This document shows, in pieces, positions 49,235-57,702 of a stretch of DNA of 64,000 bases; position 1 is the first letter of the stretch; each line of letters begins with the position of its first letter. Under the pieces are notes generated by a model. It was given only the letters and a program-made list of their open reading frames with translations. It was not told the DNA's origin and did not search any database. Source of the DNA: CBDBJK01 sp965206395 (GTDB lineage: Bacteria > Chloroflexota > Dehalococcoidia > Lucifugimonadales > CATOSD01); the NCBI GenBank assembly GCA_965206395.1, contig CBDBJK010000032.1:137976-201975 (forward strand), read 5' to 3'. Both the position numbers and the translations under genes were made by a program.

Positions 49235-49276
49235 GTTTTTTGTATACTTCGTACACCTCGCCATTGTAACCGATAA

Positions 49277-49313
49277 GAGCCATGCGCTTACGCCAAGCTT
49301 GAGCGCATGGCTC
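49277..49313 (+). terminator. Terminator of the DUF11 gene
   Basis: 12-bp perfect stem GAGCCATGCGCT / AGCGCATGGCTC with a 13-base loop, extended by AA before and followed by TCTTAGT. It starts 43 bases after the stop. Confidence 0.75.
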
Positions 49314-49404
49314 TCTTAGTCCTCGTTTATTGTATCGTAAGCGTACAGGCTCAATGGAGATTGGACAGGCGTTCTCCTCCGTCGGTTCCAATTAGCTTCT
49401 GATG

Positions 49405-49704
49405 CTAGGCGTCCTTGAAGGCCTGTCTCAGCAGAGTCAACACTGAGTCCGGGCCTTGCGACATAACAACCTCAATGTCAGGCAGATATCTTCGGACTTC
49501 TTCTCTCAAAGAGGCACGGTCGGCATGTGACACTCCGCCCCCAATCACGAGCGCGTCGAAGTCCGACGACCCCGCGAGATCAAGGGCCACATTGTCGTTC
49601 ATCGTGCTGGTCACTATGTAGGCATGGCTTTCCAGGAGATTCGTAAACCTGTCCACTACATCCTGATGTCGCCCAACAACGAGAATTCGGCGATACTTGT
49701 CCAA
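49405..49704 (-). CDS. Receiver-like small protein lacking the phosphorylation site
   Basis: 99 residues with a receiver-type pattern: YRRILVVGRHQDVVDRFTNLLES, then a strand DFDALVIGGGVSHADRASLREEVRRYLPDIEVVMSQ. In active receivers the strand before the loop ends in a phosphorylated Asp; here it reads VIGGG. The acidic pair near the N-terminus is also absent (VVGRHQD). It could bind partners without phosphorylation. No kinase is nearby. Confidence 0.6.
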   Translation of the reverse strand: MDKYRRILVVGRHQDVVDRFTNLLESHAYIVTSTMNDNVALDLAGSSDFDALVIGGGVSHADRASLREEVRRYLPDIEVVMSQGPDSVLTLLRQAFKDA

Positions 49705-49978
49705 TTCAGTCTCCCCTTCATAGCCAACGTTTCTACCATCGAAAAACCCGAGTTCCGAGACTCACCGTCTCACGGAACGCATGATACTCATAGCTTGACG
49801 CTGTGGCAAGCAAGATAACAGTCCTGATTTTGTGTCATGACCCTATGCCGTATGAGACAGGCCCCTCACCGTGATAGAATAACTCCCATCCAGACGTAAA
49901 TAGAGAAACATGCCCAGATTGCATGGCAGAGGCAACGCTTGTCAATCGCGTTGTGCTGGCCGGAAGGGGTTCAAAATC

Positions 49979-50173
49979 ATGGCAGGGCTTTCTATGGAGG
50001 AAGTGTACGCGCTTGCGCGGTCTGCTGGCATCGAGCTAGACGACCAGAGAGCAAGCGTTATTGTGGCGAGACTCAGCGCGGTGATTGAAGAGCTTGATAT
50101 GATACCCGATGATGCCGTCGCGGACATAGAGCCTGCTCTTACCTTTGCCGTCGAGGAGAATCAGCATGAGTAG
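49979..50173 (+). CDS. AtzG/GatC-like small subunit of amidase
   Basis: 64 residues from ATG 49979 (MAGLSMEEVYALARSAGI); a longer frame starts at 49910 without a clear ribosome site. Pattern VIVARLSAVIEELDMIPDDAVADIEPAL is like the GatC/AtzG helix-wrapped partner of amidases. The stop overlaps the amidase start by 8 bases, so the two are coupled and probably form a complex. Confidence 0.65.
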   Translation: MAGLSMEEVYALARSAGIELDDQRASVIVARLSAVIEELDMIPDDAVADIEPALTFAVEENQHE

Positions 50174-51584
50174 CGCCGATCTGCATTTCCGCAGCATTGC
50201 CGAGCTTTCCGACATGATTCGCCAGAAGGAAATCTCTCCGGTAGAGCTGACGCAGGCCTACCTCGACCGCATCGACGCGCTGAACGACCGTCTGGGCGCG
50301 TTCATCACCGTCATGCGCGAGCATGCGCTATCACAGGCTCGGCAGGCGGAACGCTCTATTCAGGCGGGCGACTATCTGGGGCCGCTTCATGGCATTCCGG
50401 TGTCGATCAAGGACATAATCTACACCAAAGGCGTCCTTACCTCGGCTGGCTCAAAGGTGCTGTCTGACCACGTTCCCGACGAAGATTCAACCCTGGTCGA
50501 GCGTCTGGGCGAAGCGGGAGCCGTTCTGCTCGGCAAGCTGAACCTGAGCGAGTTCGCCATCGGCGGGACGATAGACCATCCCTACGGCACTCCTCGCAAT
50601 CCCTGGAACACAGACCACACGGCGGGCGGCTCAAGCAGCGGCTCCGGCGTAGCGGTCGCGGGAGGACTCAGCGTCGGGGCGTTAGGCTCGGACACTGGCG
50701 GCTCGATCAGGGGGCCGTCCGCATTCTGCAGCATCGTGGGATTACGCCCCACCTACAGGAGGGTAACACGTCACGGCGTCGTGCCCATGTGCTGGTCGAT
50801 GGACACCATTGGCCCGATGACGCGCACCGTCGAGGACTGTGCCATCATGCTCAAGACCATCGCGGGCAGGGACGAGCGAGACACGTCCTCAAGCCACGAG
50901 CCGGTTCCCGACTACCTCGAAAATCTCAACGACGGCGTAGGCGGCCTTCGTGTTGGGCTTCCCAGAGAGATGTTCGAGTACGACGGCCTCGACGAGGAGA
51001 CGCGAGACGCCGTGATGAAGGCTGTAGGCGTTCTGGAAGAGTTGGGGGCCTCGTCGGACGAGATGTCGCTGCCAACGTCAGAGCGAAGCGGCGCGGTATT
51101 CATCGCTATCGCCGACGTGGAAGCGGCGACGTTCCATCTGCCCTGGCTGAAGACAAAGGGCGACGACTACGACTGGAGCACGCAGACGAGGCTTGAATCG
51201 GCGGCGCTGACTCCTTCAAGCGTCTACATCAAGGCGCAGAGGGTTAGAGAGTTAATTCGGCGCGAAATGATGGAAGCGCTGTCGCAGTTCGACGTTATCA
51301 TCATGCCGACCGGCCCGGTCACCGCGCCGACAATCGCCGCCTCCACCGGCAGTCCGGGGGGATACTACCAGGGCCGTTCTGATCTAGGTCGACGACGTTA
51401 CACCAGTCCCGCCGCGCTCGCAGGACTTCCGGCGCTTTCGATTCCGTGCGGCTTCTCGCGCTCAGGACTTCCGATAGGAATGCAGATAATCGCCAAACCC
51501 TTCGACGAAGGCTTGCTGTTCAGAGTGGGGCAGGCCTACGAAAACGCTGCCAACTGGCACACGATGCACCCGGATATTTCTTAA
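50166..51584 (+). CDS. Amidase-signature family amidohydrolase
   Basis: 472 residues from ATG 50166. Ser-cisSer-Lys triad: Lys in GIPVSIKDIIYTKG, cis-Ser in TAGGSSSGSGVAVAGGL, and nucleophile Ser in GALGSDTGGSIRGPSAFC. Conserved GLRPTYRRVTRHGVVPMCWSMDTIGPMTRTVED follows, and the C-terminus has ALAGLPALSIPCGFSRSGLPIGMQIIAKPF. The residue after GGSIR is Gly rather than the common Ile/Leu/Gln. It could be GatA-like or AtzE-like; the small partner suggests the latter. Substrate unknown. Confidence 0.88.
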   Translation: MSSADLHFRSIAELSDMIRQKEISPVELTQAYLDRIDALNDRLGAFITVMREHALSQARQAERSIQAGDYLGPLHGIPVSIKDIIYTKGVLTSAGSKVLSDHVPDEDSTLVERLGEAGAVLLGKLNLSEFAIGGTIDHPYGTPRNPWNTDHTAGGSSSGSGVAVAGGLSVGALGSDTGGSIRGPSAFCSIVGLRPTYRRVTRHGVVPMCWSMDTIGPMTRTVEDCAIMLKTIAGRDERDTSSSHEPVPDYLENLNDGVGGLRVGLPREMFEYDGLDEETRDAVMKAVGVLEELGASSDEMSLPTSERSGAVFIAIADVEAATFHLPWLKTKGDDYDWSTQTRLESAALTPSSVYIKAQRVRELIRREMMEALSQFDVIIMPTGPVTAPTIAASTGSPGGYYQGRSDLGRRRYTSPAALAGLPALSIPCGFSRSGLPIGMQIIAKPFDEGLLFRVGQAYENAANWHTMHPDIS

Positions 51585-51722
51585 ATAATAGGTCAGCAGG
51601 CGTCGTCCTTATTCTACGGCCTTCCAGCTATCCGGCATCGTCAGATAAGGTGGGAACGTGGCGTCTACTTTCGCTTGCCTGATTGAACCCTTCTCCCATA
51701 TACTGCCCGTAGAGGCAATCAC

Positions 51723-52982
51723 ATGATAACCAGCATCAAACTTGAAAACTTCAAATGCTTTCGCGAGATTGAAGTAAACCCGCGCCTCATCACAGTTTTC
51801 GTCGGGCCAAACGGCAGCGGCAAGTCCAGCGTGCTACAAGCAATGGCTTTGCTGAAGCAGTCTGTGGGGAGAAACGCACTGTTGATTCAAGGGAATTCCT
51901 TTGACTTTGCTGAAATAAATCAAATAACTCCGAAATTTCCGGAAATGACTGGGTTGATGCACATCGAATTCGGAGGATCCGTTAAACGCACGGGATTAAC
52001 TGGTATGGGCTTCGTTGAGCATGTTCATTATCGATATGCTCCAAACTTCGCGGGCAACGGACGATTGGTTTCACTTTCTGGAGATATCGAATTCACGTTC
52101 GAGGGTCGATCAACTCTTATGAGTGCCTTTGAGAGTGGTGAGTTTACAAACAACATTAGAATTGGTGAATTCATAGCACATCCCGCTCGCACCAATACGA
52201 TCGCAACCGTCCTTAAGATAAACGCCTGGACTGGACTAACTCCAGAGGGACATATTCAAGAAACAATAAATGAACTGATGGATACCCCTACTTCTGTTCT
52301 CAAGGCCACTAAGTTTACACCGGCGGTGAGAGGGTTTGTGCGACCATTATATTCTCTCGGTCCCGAACTATCTAATGATGTATCATTCAGAGGCGGTCTA
52401 AATACTCAAGAGGATCAGACGGCGACTAATCTTATCTACCTTCAAATGTCAGAGGGCAAGATTTCAGATTTCCTCAAAAGGGTAACAGGAATGGGGTTGA
52501 GAGTAAACCTGATTCCGCCACGAGCTATCGAACTGCATGCCACTACTCCTATTGGAAATGTAAATATCATTGCCGAAGGATTTGGCACTAATGGCCTCAT
52601 CTTCCTGTTCTACCAACTCGCCAGTGCGTCGAAGGGCGCGACGGTGATGATAGAGGAGCCAGAGATACATCTGCATCCTCGCGCTCAGGCTGACCTGGCC
52701 TCGGTATTGATGGAAGAAGCGAAGGCCGAGGACAAGCAACTTATAATGACTACGCACAGCGAGCATATCCTCGGCAGGCTGTTGACGCTGGTCGCCGAAA
52801 AGAAGCTTTCACCGGACGAGCTTGCGATATACGCCTTCGAGAAAGACGAGCAAGGCGTCTGCACAGCTAATGAACTTGAAGTCACCGAAGACGGCAGAGT
52901 GAAAGGCGGCATCAAGGACTTTCTTGAGCCAGACCTTGATGAACTAGAGCGTTATCTCAGAGCAATGCAGCCAAGCGAATGA
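51723..52982 (+). CDS. AAA ATPase (OLD/AAA_21, DUF3696-like)
   Basis: 419 residues. N-terminal MITSIKLENFKCFREIEVNPRLITVFVGPNGSGKSSVLQAMALLKQ has Walker A. A long insert follows, then the signature-like region (NVNIIAEGFGTNGLIFLFYQLA), Walker B TVMIEEPEIHLHPRAQADLASVL and a His switch in LIMTTHSEHILGRL. The tail fits DUF3696. The insert is AT-richer than the flanks. It overlaps the next gene by 4 bases (ATGA). ATPases of this shape are common sensor/motor parts of anti-phage systems such as PARIS and OLD types; the role here is inferred. Confidence 0.85.
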   Translation: MITSIKLENFKCFREIEVNPRLITVFVGPNGSGKSSVLQAMALLKQSVGRNALLIQGNSFDFAEINQITPKFPEMTGLMHIEFGGSVKRTGLTGMGFVEHVHYRYAPNFAGNGRLVSLSGDIEFTFEGRSTLMSAFESGEFTNNIRIGEFIAHPARTNTIATVLKINAWTGLTPEGHIQETINELMDTPTSVLKATKFTPAVRGFVRPLYSLGPELSNDVSFRGGLNTQEDQTATNLIYLQMSEGKISDFLKRVTGMGLRVNLIPPRAIELHATTPIGNVNIIAEGFGTNGLIFLFYQLASASKGATVMIEEPEIHLHPRAQADLASVLMEEAKAEDKQLIMTTHSEHILGRLLTLVAEKKLSPDELAIYAFEKDEQGVCTANELEVTEDGRVKGGIKDFLEPDLDELERYLRAMQPSE

Positions 52983-53446
52983 CTCAGCAATACATACTTG
53001 ATGAGAACGTAGTCATACTGGCTCAACGTGGTCAAAACGATATAGGAGAGCGAGACCTCACTTGTCAGGAACTGATAACCAGAATTATCCGCATTTGTCA
53101 CTCCATCGTCTTTGATCCAGTCCTCCGAGAAAAATACCTGCGGCAGTTGAACCGCATCAGGACTGGTGAAACTCAGGATGACTTCCGTGTTCTTTCCACC
53201 ATCGTCAATGCGTCTCGTGTCGAAGGAAAGGTAATAATGAGGCCAGTAGCGGTGCCCTTCCCAGAAGAAACCAGCATTCCACCAGGCAGCCGAGACGATA
53301 GGGAAATAGTGCGCCTTGCTGTGGAATCTAAAGCAATCCTTGTGACCGCTGATTCACCGCTGAGAAACGATCTGAATTCATGCGGCATACAGGAAGTCTA
53401 TGACCTTCAGATTCTCTCGCCTGACGAGGCGCTGAAGGATTTGTAG
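52979..53446 (+). CDS. PIN-domain-like nuclease
   Basis: 155 residues, start coupled to the ATPase stop. Features of the PIN fold: YILDENVVILA (first Asp, as in vlDxN), an acidic residue in the helix TCQELITRIIRI, and DDREIVRLAVESKAILVTADSPLRNDL, containing the DxxI-xx-A and lvTxD pattern. PIN proteins are metal-dependent RNases, often toxins. A fixed overlap with an AAA ATPase fits a two-part effector system rather than a classic antitoxin pair, because no small antitoxin gene is present. It is convergent with nadE, 3 bases away. Confidence 0.7.
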   Translation: MTQQYILDENVVILAQRGQNDIGERDLTCQELITRIIRICHSIVFDPVLREKYLRQLNRIRTGETQDDFRVLSTIVNASRVEGKVIMRPVAVPFPEETSIPPGSRDDREIVRLAVESKAILVTADSPLRNDLNSCGIQEVYDLQILSPDEALKDL

Positions 53447-53449
53447 GCG

Positions 53450-55186
53450 CTAGAAAGGCCTGTAGCGGTTGGCGATGGGCATGCGGCGGTCGCGGCCAAA
53501 GTTGCGCGATGTGATCTTGATGCCGGGCGGGGACTGTCGCCGTTTGTACTCGTTGCGGTCTACAAGGGTCATGGCGCGTTTCACGTCGGCCTCGTCGAAG
53601 CCCATGTCGATGATTTCGTCGAAGCTCATGTCGTCCTCAACGTACGCCTTCAGGATAGGGTCAAGGACTTCGTAGGGAGGCAGGCTGTCCTCATCTTTCT
53701 GGTCGGGACGAAGCTCCGCGCTCGGTGGTTTCTCGATTACGCTGCGAGGTATTACCTCTTTAGAGTCGACGCGATTGCGATGCTCGGCCAGCTTGTAGGC
53801 CAGAACCTTGGGAACGTCCTTGATGACGGCGAAGCCACCAGCCATGTCGCCGTAGATAGTGGCGTAGCCGGTCGCCATCTCGCTCTTGTTGCCTGTCGTC
53901 AGCACCAGCCAGCCGAACTTGTTCGACAGTGCCATGATGAGGTTGCCGCGAATGCGCGACTGAATGTTCTCCTCGGCGACGCCCCACTCCGTGCCCTCGA
54001 ACTGCGGGGCCAGCGTGTTCAGATAAGCCGTAAAGGACTCCTCGATGGGCAGCGTCCAAAGCTCGATTCCTAGGTTTTCCGCGAGGGCCTTTGCGTCAAG
54101 AACGCTGCCCTCGGACGAATAGCGGGAGGGCATGGCGACACATACGACGTTCTCGCTTCCCAGCGCGTCCACGGCGATAGTGGCGACCAGGCTGGAGTCG
54201 ATGCCGCCCGATAGCGCAACGAGCACTTTGCTGAAGCCGCACTTGCGCACGTAGTCGCGTGTGCCCAGAACCAGCGCGGCGTACACCTCGCCAACCTCGT
54301 CATAAACCTTGCGCTCCTGTGATGGGACAGGCGGCTTGACGGAGTTAGGGACGTATTCGGATACGCTCACGCGCTTTGGCTTGCCAATCTCCTCGATCAT
54401 CGCGGCCTTTTCCTTGCGAGGTCGCGGGTCTCTGAGGCGGGAGCGAAACACCGCCTCAACCTCAAGGTCGGCAATTATCAGATCTTCCTCGAACTGGCTG
54501 CCCTGCGCGACTATCTCACCGGCGGGGTCGAAGATCATGCTACCGCCGTCGAAGACAAGCTCGTCCTGGCCTCCGACCATGTTCACATATGCGACGAACA
54601 GGCCGTTGTCGGAGGCTCGCGTCGGCAGCATCTTCTCGCGGAAACTGCGCTTGCCGGCGTGAAAGGGCGAGCCGTTGATGTTGACGATGACCTCTGCCCC
54701 GGCGGCGCGCTGCACGACGGCGGGGCCAGTCGAGTACCAGATGTCCTCGCAGACGTTGACGCCAATCGGAGTGCCGTTTATGACGTACACGGGGCACTCG
54801 CTCCCGGCCTTGAAGTAGCGGTCTTCGTCGAACACGCCGTAGTTCGGCAGGTGCATCTTGTGATACACGCCAACGAGTTGACCGCCGCTCGCAACGGCAG
54901 CAGCATTGTAGATGTCTGCGTCCGCGTCAACGAAGCCGACGACTACGGCGATGTCGTTCGACGCCTCGGCTATCTGACGCATCCTGAGCAGGTTGTCCTG
55001 GATGAATTGGGGCTTGAACACGAGGTCTTCAGGCGGATAGCCGGTCACCGCAAGCTCAGGGAATGCGACGAGGTCCGCACGGAGGGAACGCGCCCTGTCA
55101 ATGTATTCGATTATCTTTTTGGTGTTGCCTTCCAGATCGCCGACGGTGACGTTGATCTGGGCCATCGCAAGTCTAAACGTGCGCAT
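53450..55186 (-). CDS. nadE: Glutamine-dependent NAD+ synthase
   Basis: 578 residues. N-terminal nitrilase-type glutaminase domain with Glu in LVAFPELAVTGYPPEDL, Lys in GVYHKMHLPNYGVFDE and Cys in GVNVCEDIWYSTG. The C-terminal synthetase domain has the PP-loop VALSGGIDSSLVATIAVDALG, then LTTGNKSEMATGYATIYGDMAGGFAVIKDVPK and the end NRYRPF. It makes NAD from nicotinate adenine dinucleotide using glutamine ammonia. Length and motifs are normal and the frame is intact. Confidence 0.95.
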   Translation of the reverse strand: MRTFRLAMAQINVTVGDLEGNTKKIIEYIDRARSLRADLVAFPELAVTGYPPEDLVFKPQFIQDNLLRMRQIAEASNDIAVVVGFVDADADIYNAAAVASGGQLVGVYHKMHLPNYGVFDEDRYFKAGSECPVYVINGTPIGVNVCEDIWYSTGPAVVQRAAGAEVIVNINGSPFHAGKRSFREKMLPTRASDNGLFVAYVNMVGGQDELVFDGGSMIFDPAGEIVAQGSQFEEDLIIADLEVEAVFRSRLRDPRPRKEKAAMIEEIGKPKRVSVSEYVPNSVKPPVPSQERKVYDEVGEVYAALVLGTRDYVRKCGFSKVLVALSGGIDSSLVATIAVDALGSENVVCVAMPSRYSSEGSVLDAKALAENLGIELWTLPIEESFTAYLNTLAPQFEGTEWGVAEENIQSRIRGNLIMALSNKFGWLVLTTGNKSEMATGYATIYGDMAGGFAVIKDVPKVLAYKLAEHRNRVDSKEVIPRSVIEKPPSAELRPDQKDEDSLPPYEVLDPILKAYVEDDMSFDEIIDMGFDEADVKRAMTLVDRNEYKRRQSPPGIKITSRNFGRDRRMPIANRYRPF

Positions 55187-55221
55187 CGGGCCTCCGGTTT
55201 TTCATGAGGGCTGCTGCTATA

Positions 55222-56322
55222 TTATAGCGCGTACCTCTCGCGGGCGGCGCTGTGTACGGGGTCGTTCAGGCGGAACGTGTCTGGGTTGCGCCCGTCCCTG
55301 ACGGCCAGCCAGTAGGTGAAAAGCTGCAAAGGCACGAGGTAGACTATCGGCGTCAGAGCCTCCGGAACGGCGGGCAGCGATATCGCCGTGTTGACTAGAT
55401 TCGAGATTTCGATGTCGCCCCTCTCAACGAGCGCGGCGGTGCGAGCGCCCACTGTGGCAGTCGCCCCGATGATGTCCTTGAGTCGTTCTTGCACAGAACC
55501 AGGGGGAGCGATGTAGGTGACCATAGTCCCAGGCTCGGTTGCGACGTATGGGCCGTGAAGGTACTGCTCTAGCTGAAATCCTTCGGTCGTCTTGTAGGCG
55601 GCCTCTTTGATCTTCAAGGCAACCTCGAAGGCTGTCGATGCGTTAGGTCCCCAACCAGCAAAGTAGAACCGCTGAACGTCCTGCGCCTGCTGCGCCCATC
55701 GCTGGATGGCTGGCTCCTCTGGCAATGCGCCTTCGACGAGCTTGGACAGACCACCAAGGTCTGATTGTAGGGTTTGGGCTTCAGCGCGTCCGACGAGAAC
55801 GCCGACTTCTGCCGCCAGCATCGCCAGAACGGTCATAGCTCCGGTGTGGCTGATGGTGAACGCGGACGATTTGTCTCGAATGCTGGTGCGGATCACCACG
55901 TTGGCGAGGTCGGCCTTGGCCTCTGATTCGAGGCTGGTGACGTTCGCGGTTTTGGCTCCGGCTGCCTTTGCCATCTCCAATGCCTTCGCCGAGTATTGCT
56001 TGGCGCCGGAGTGACTCAGCACGACGACCGTGTCTTGCGGACCCAGCGTCGGCGGGTAGGTACAGAACTCGAAGGAGTTCCATGCGCGTGCGTCTTCGCG
56101 CCCGCCTGAGAGACGCAGAAGATGCTCGCCGACTATCGCGGCGTGCCACGACGTGCCGATACCGACTACGTGGATGCGCTCGCTTGATGCCACCATGCCA
56201 GCCAGCGATTTCACGGCGTCGCCTTCTTCATTCAGGATGCGAGCAATAGACGCGGGCTGGCCCTGTATCATGTCGTGCATGTAGTATGGATGGCCCGTCC
56301 GCGGTTCACGTATTGTTGTCAT
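55222..56322 (-). CDS. SIS-domain protein (GlmS isomerase-like, no glutaminase)
   Basis: 366 residues. Two SIS halves: RIHVVGIGTSWHAAIVGEHLLR (GxGTS loop) and FYFAGWGPNASTAFEVALKIKEAAYKTTEGFQLEQYLHGPY, with GA-rich TVVVLSHSGAKQYSAKALEMAKAAGAKTANVTSLE between. It has the shape of the isomerase part of glucosamine-6-phosphate synthase or of FrlB/AgaS-like deglycases. The glutaminase domain is absent, so it probably acts on an amino-sugar phosphate. It is 35 bases downstream of nothing on its strand except a hairpin. Confidence 0.82.
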   Translation of the reverse strand: MTTIREPRTGHPYYMHDMIQGQPASIARILNEEGDAVKSLAGMVASSERIHVVGIGTSWHAAIVGEHLLRLSGGREDARAWNSFEFCTYPPTLGPQDTVVVLSHSGAKQYSAKALEMAKAAGAKTANVTSLESEAKADLANVVIRTSIRDKSSAFTISHTGAMTVLAMLAAEVGVLVGRAEAQTLQSDLGGLSKLVEGALPEEPAIQRWAQQAQDVQRFYFAGWGPNASTAFEVALKIKEAAYKTTEGFQLEQYLHGPYVATEPGTMVTYIAPPGSVQERLKDIIGATATVGARTAALVERGDIEISNLVNTAISLPAVPEALTPIVYLVPLQLFTYWLAVRDGRNPDTFRLNDPVHSAARERYAL

Positions 56323-56377
56323 TTACGGCTCCCATTAGTGATTCATAATGTATGTAGGTAGTGGTAGGCGTTAATTT

Positions 56378-56405
56378 GTAGGGGCGTTCGATTGAACGCC
56401 CCTAC
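56378..56405 (-). repeat. 12-bp hairpin between SIS and aminotransferase genes
   Basis: GTAGGGGCGTTC / GAACGCCCCTAC with loop GATT. It lies 2 bases after the aminotransferase stop (56408). This kind of GTAGGGGCG...CGCCCCTAC hairpin is a common dispersed intergenic element; it may also stop transcription. Confidence 0.65.
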
Positions 56406-56407
56406 GC

Positions 56408-57574
56408 CTAGGCGTTCTTTGCCACAAACTTGCGTATCCGGTCGAGCGCCTTCTCGATGTTCTCGGCTGAGTTGGCGAATGAGAACCTGACGTACCCCTT
56501 TCCGTACTCGCCGAATGACTCTCCAGCGAGACTGGCAACGCCCCCTTCTTGCAGAAGTCTATCGGCGAAATCGCGGCTGCTCATGCCAGTGCCCTCTACG
56601 TTGGGAAGGACGTAGAATGCGCCGTTGGGCATGGCGCAGCGTATGCCTGGAATCTGGTTCAGCCCGTTCACGATGATGTCCCGACGCTTCTTGAACTCGG
56701 CGACCATAGCGTTAGCGTCGTCCTGAGGGCCGTTCATCGCTTCGAGTATAGCCATCTGCGTGAAGCTGGCTGTGCAAGACACGCTGTTGGTGACCAGCCG
56801 CGATATAGGCTCGACTAGCTCAAGAGGCATGACCCCGTACCCGGCGCGCCAGCCCGTCATAGCGTAGGTCTTGGAAAAGCCGTCCAGTATAACGGTGCGT
56901 TCTAGCATCCCCGGAAACGCTGTTACGCTGTGATGCTCGCCTTCATACAGGAAACGGCTGTAAATCTCGTCTGACAGCACGACGATGTCGTTCTCCACAG
57001 CCATTTCAGCCAAGGCCCTCAAGTCCTCTTTGTCGATGACGCTTCCGCACGGATTGTTTGGCGAGTTGATTATCATCAGCTTGGTTCTGGGCGTCACCTG
57101 CGCGGCGACTTCGCCGACATCGATGTTGAAGTCTTTGGACTCGTGCAGCCTCATGGGGACAGCTTCGCCGCCCGCGAAGTTTATCATCGATTCGTATATC
57201 GGGAAGCCCGGGTTCGGGTAGAGCACCTCGTCGCCCTGCTCGACAAGAGCCAGCATGATAAAGAACATAATGGGCTTGCCGCCGGGCGTGATGACCACAT
57301 TGTCGCGCGACACCGAGATTCTGCGAGTCTGAGAAATCTCCTGCGCGATTCGCTCTCGCACCTCCGGCAGGCCGGGCGAAGGGCCATAATGCGTGTAGCC
57401 GCTAACAAGGGCCTCTGTGCCTGCCTTGATGACATTCTCTGGGGTGTCGAAGTCCGGCTCGCCTATCTCCAGGTGCACCACGTCCATACCCTCGGCCTCC
57501 AACAGGCGGGCCTTTGCCATGACCTCAAACGCCGTCTCTGTTCCCAGACGACTCATCCTTTGCGCTAGCTTCAT
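56408..57574 (-). CDS. Class I/II PLP-dependent aminotransferase
   Basis: 388 residues. Fold type I: VVHLEIGEPDFDTPENV at the start, YTHYGPSPGLPEVRERIA, NNPCGSVIDKEDLRAL, the PLP Lys in ILDGFSKTYAMTGWRAGYGVMP, and Arg in GYVRFSFANSAENIEKALDRI. Likely aspartate or aromatic/alanine-type aminotransferase; specificity cannot be fixed. Intact. Confidence 0.9.
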   Translation of the reverse strand: MKLAQRMSRLGTETAFEVMAKARLLEAEGMDVVHLEIGEPDFDTPENVIKAGTEALVSGYTHYGPSPGLPEVRERIAQEISQTRRISVSRDNVVITPGGKPIMFFIMLALVEQGDEVLYPNPGFPIYESMINFAGGEAVPMRLHESKDFNIDVGEVAAQVTPRTKLMIINSPNNPCGSVIDKEDLRALAEMAVENDIVVLSDEIYSRFLYEGEHHSVTAFPGMLERTVILDGFSKTYAMTGWRAGYGVMPLELVEPISRLVTNSVSCTASFTQMAILEAMNGPQDDANAMVAEFKKRRDIIVNGLNQIPGIRCAMPNGAFYVLPNVEGTGMSSRDFADRLLQEGGVASLAGESFGEYGKGYVRFSFANSAENIEKALDRIRKFVAKNA

Positions 57575-57702
57575 ATCGCACTCTCCATAAAGATGTTCGA
57601 CGCGAGTTGAACGCGTAAAATTGTAATCTGTTCCTTAGTCCACTGCGCGATGCTTACTGCATGACAGTTTATTATCGACTGTGCAGTTGATAGGCAAGAA
57701 GC

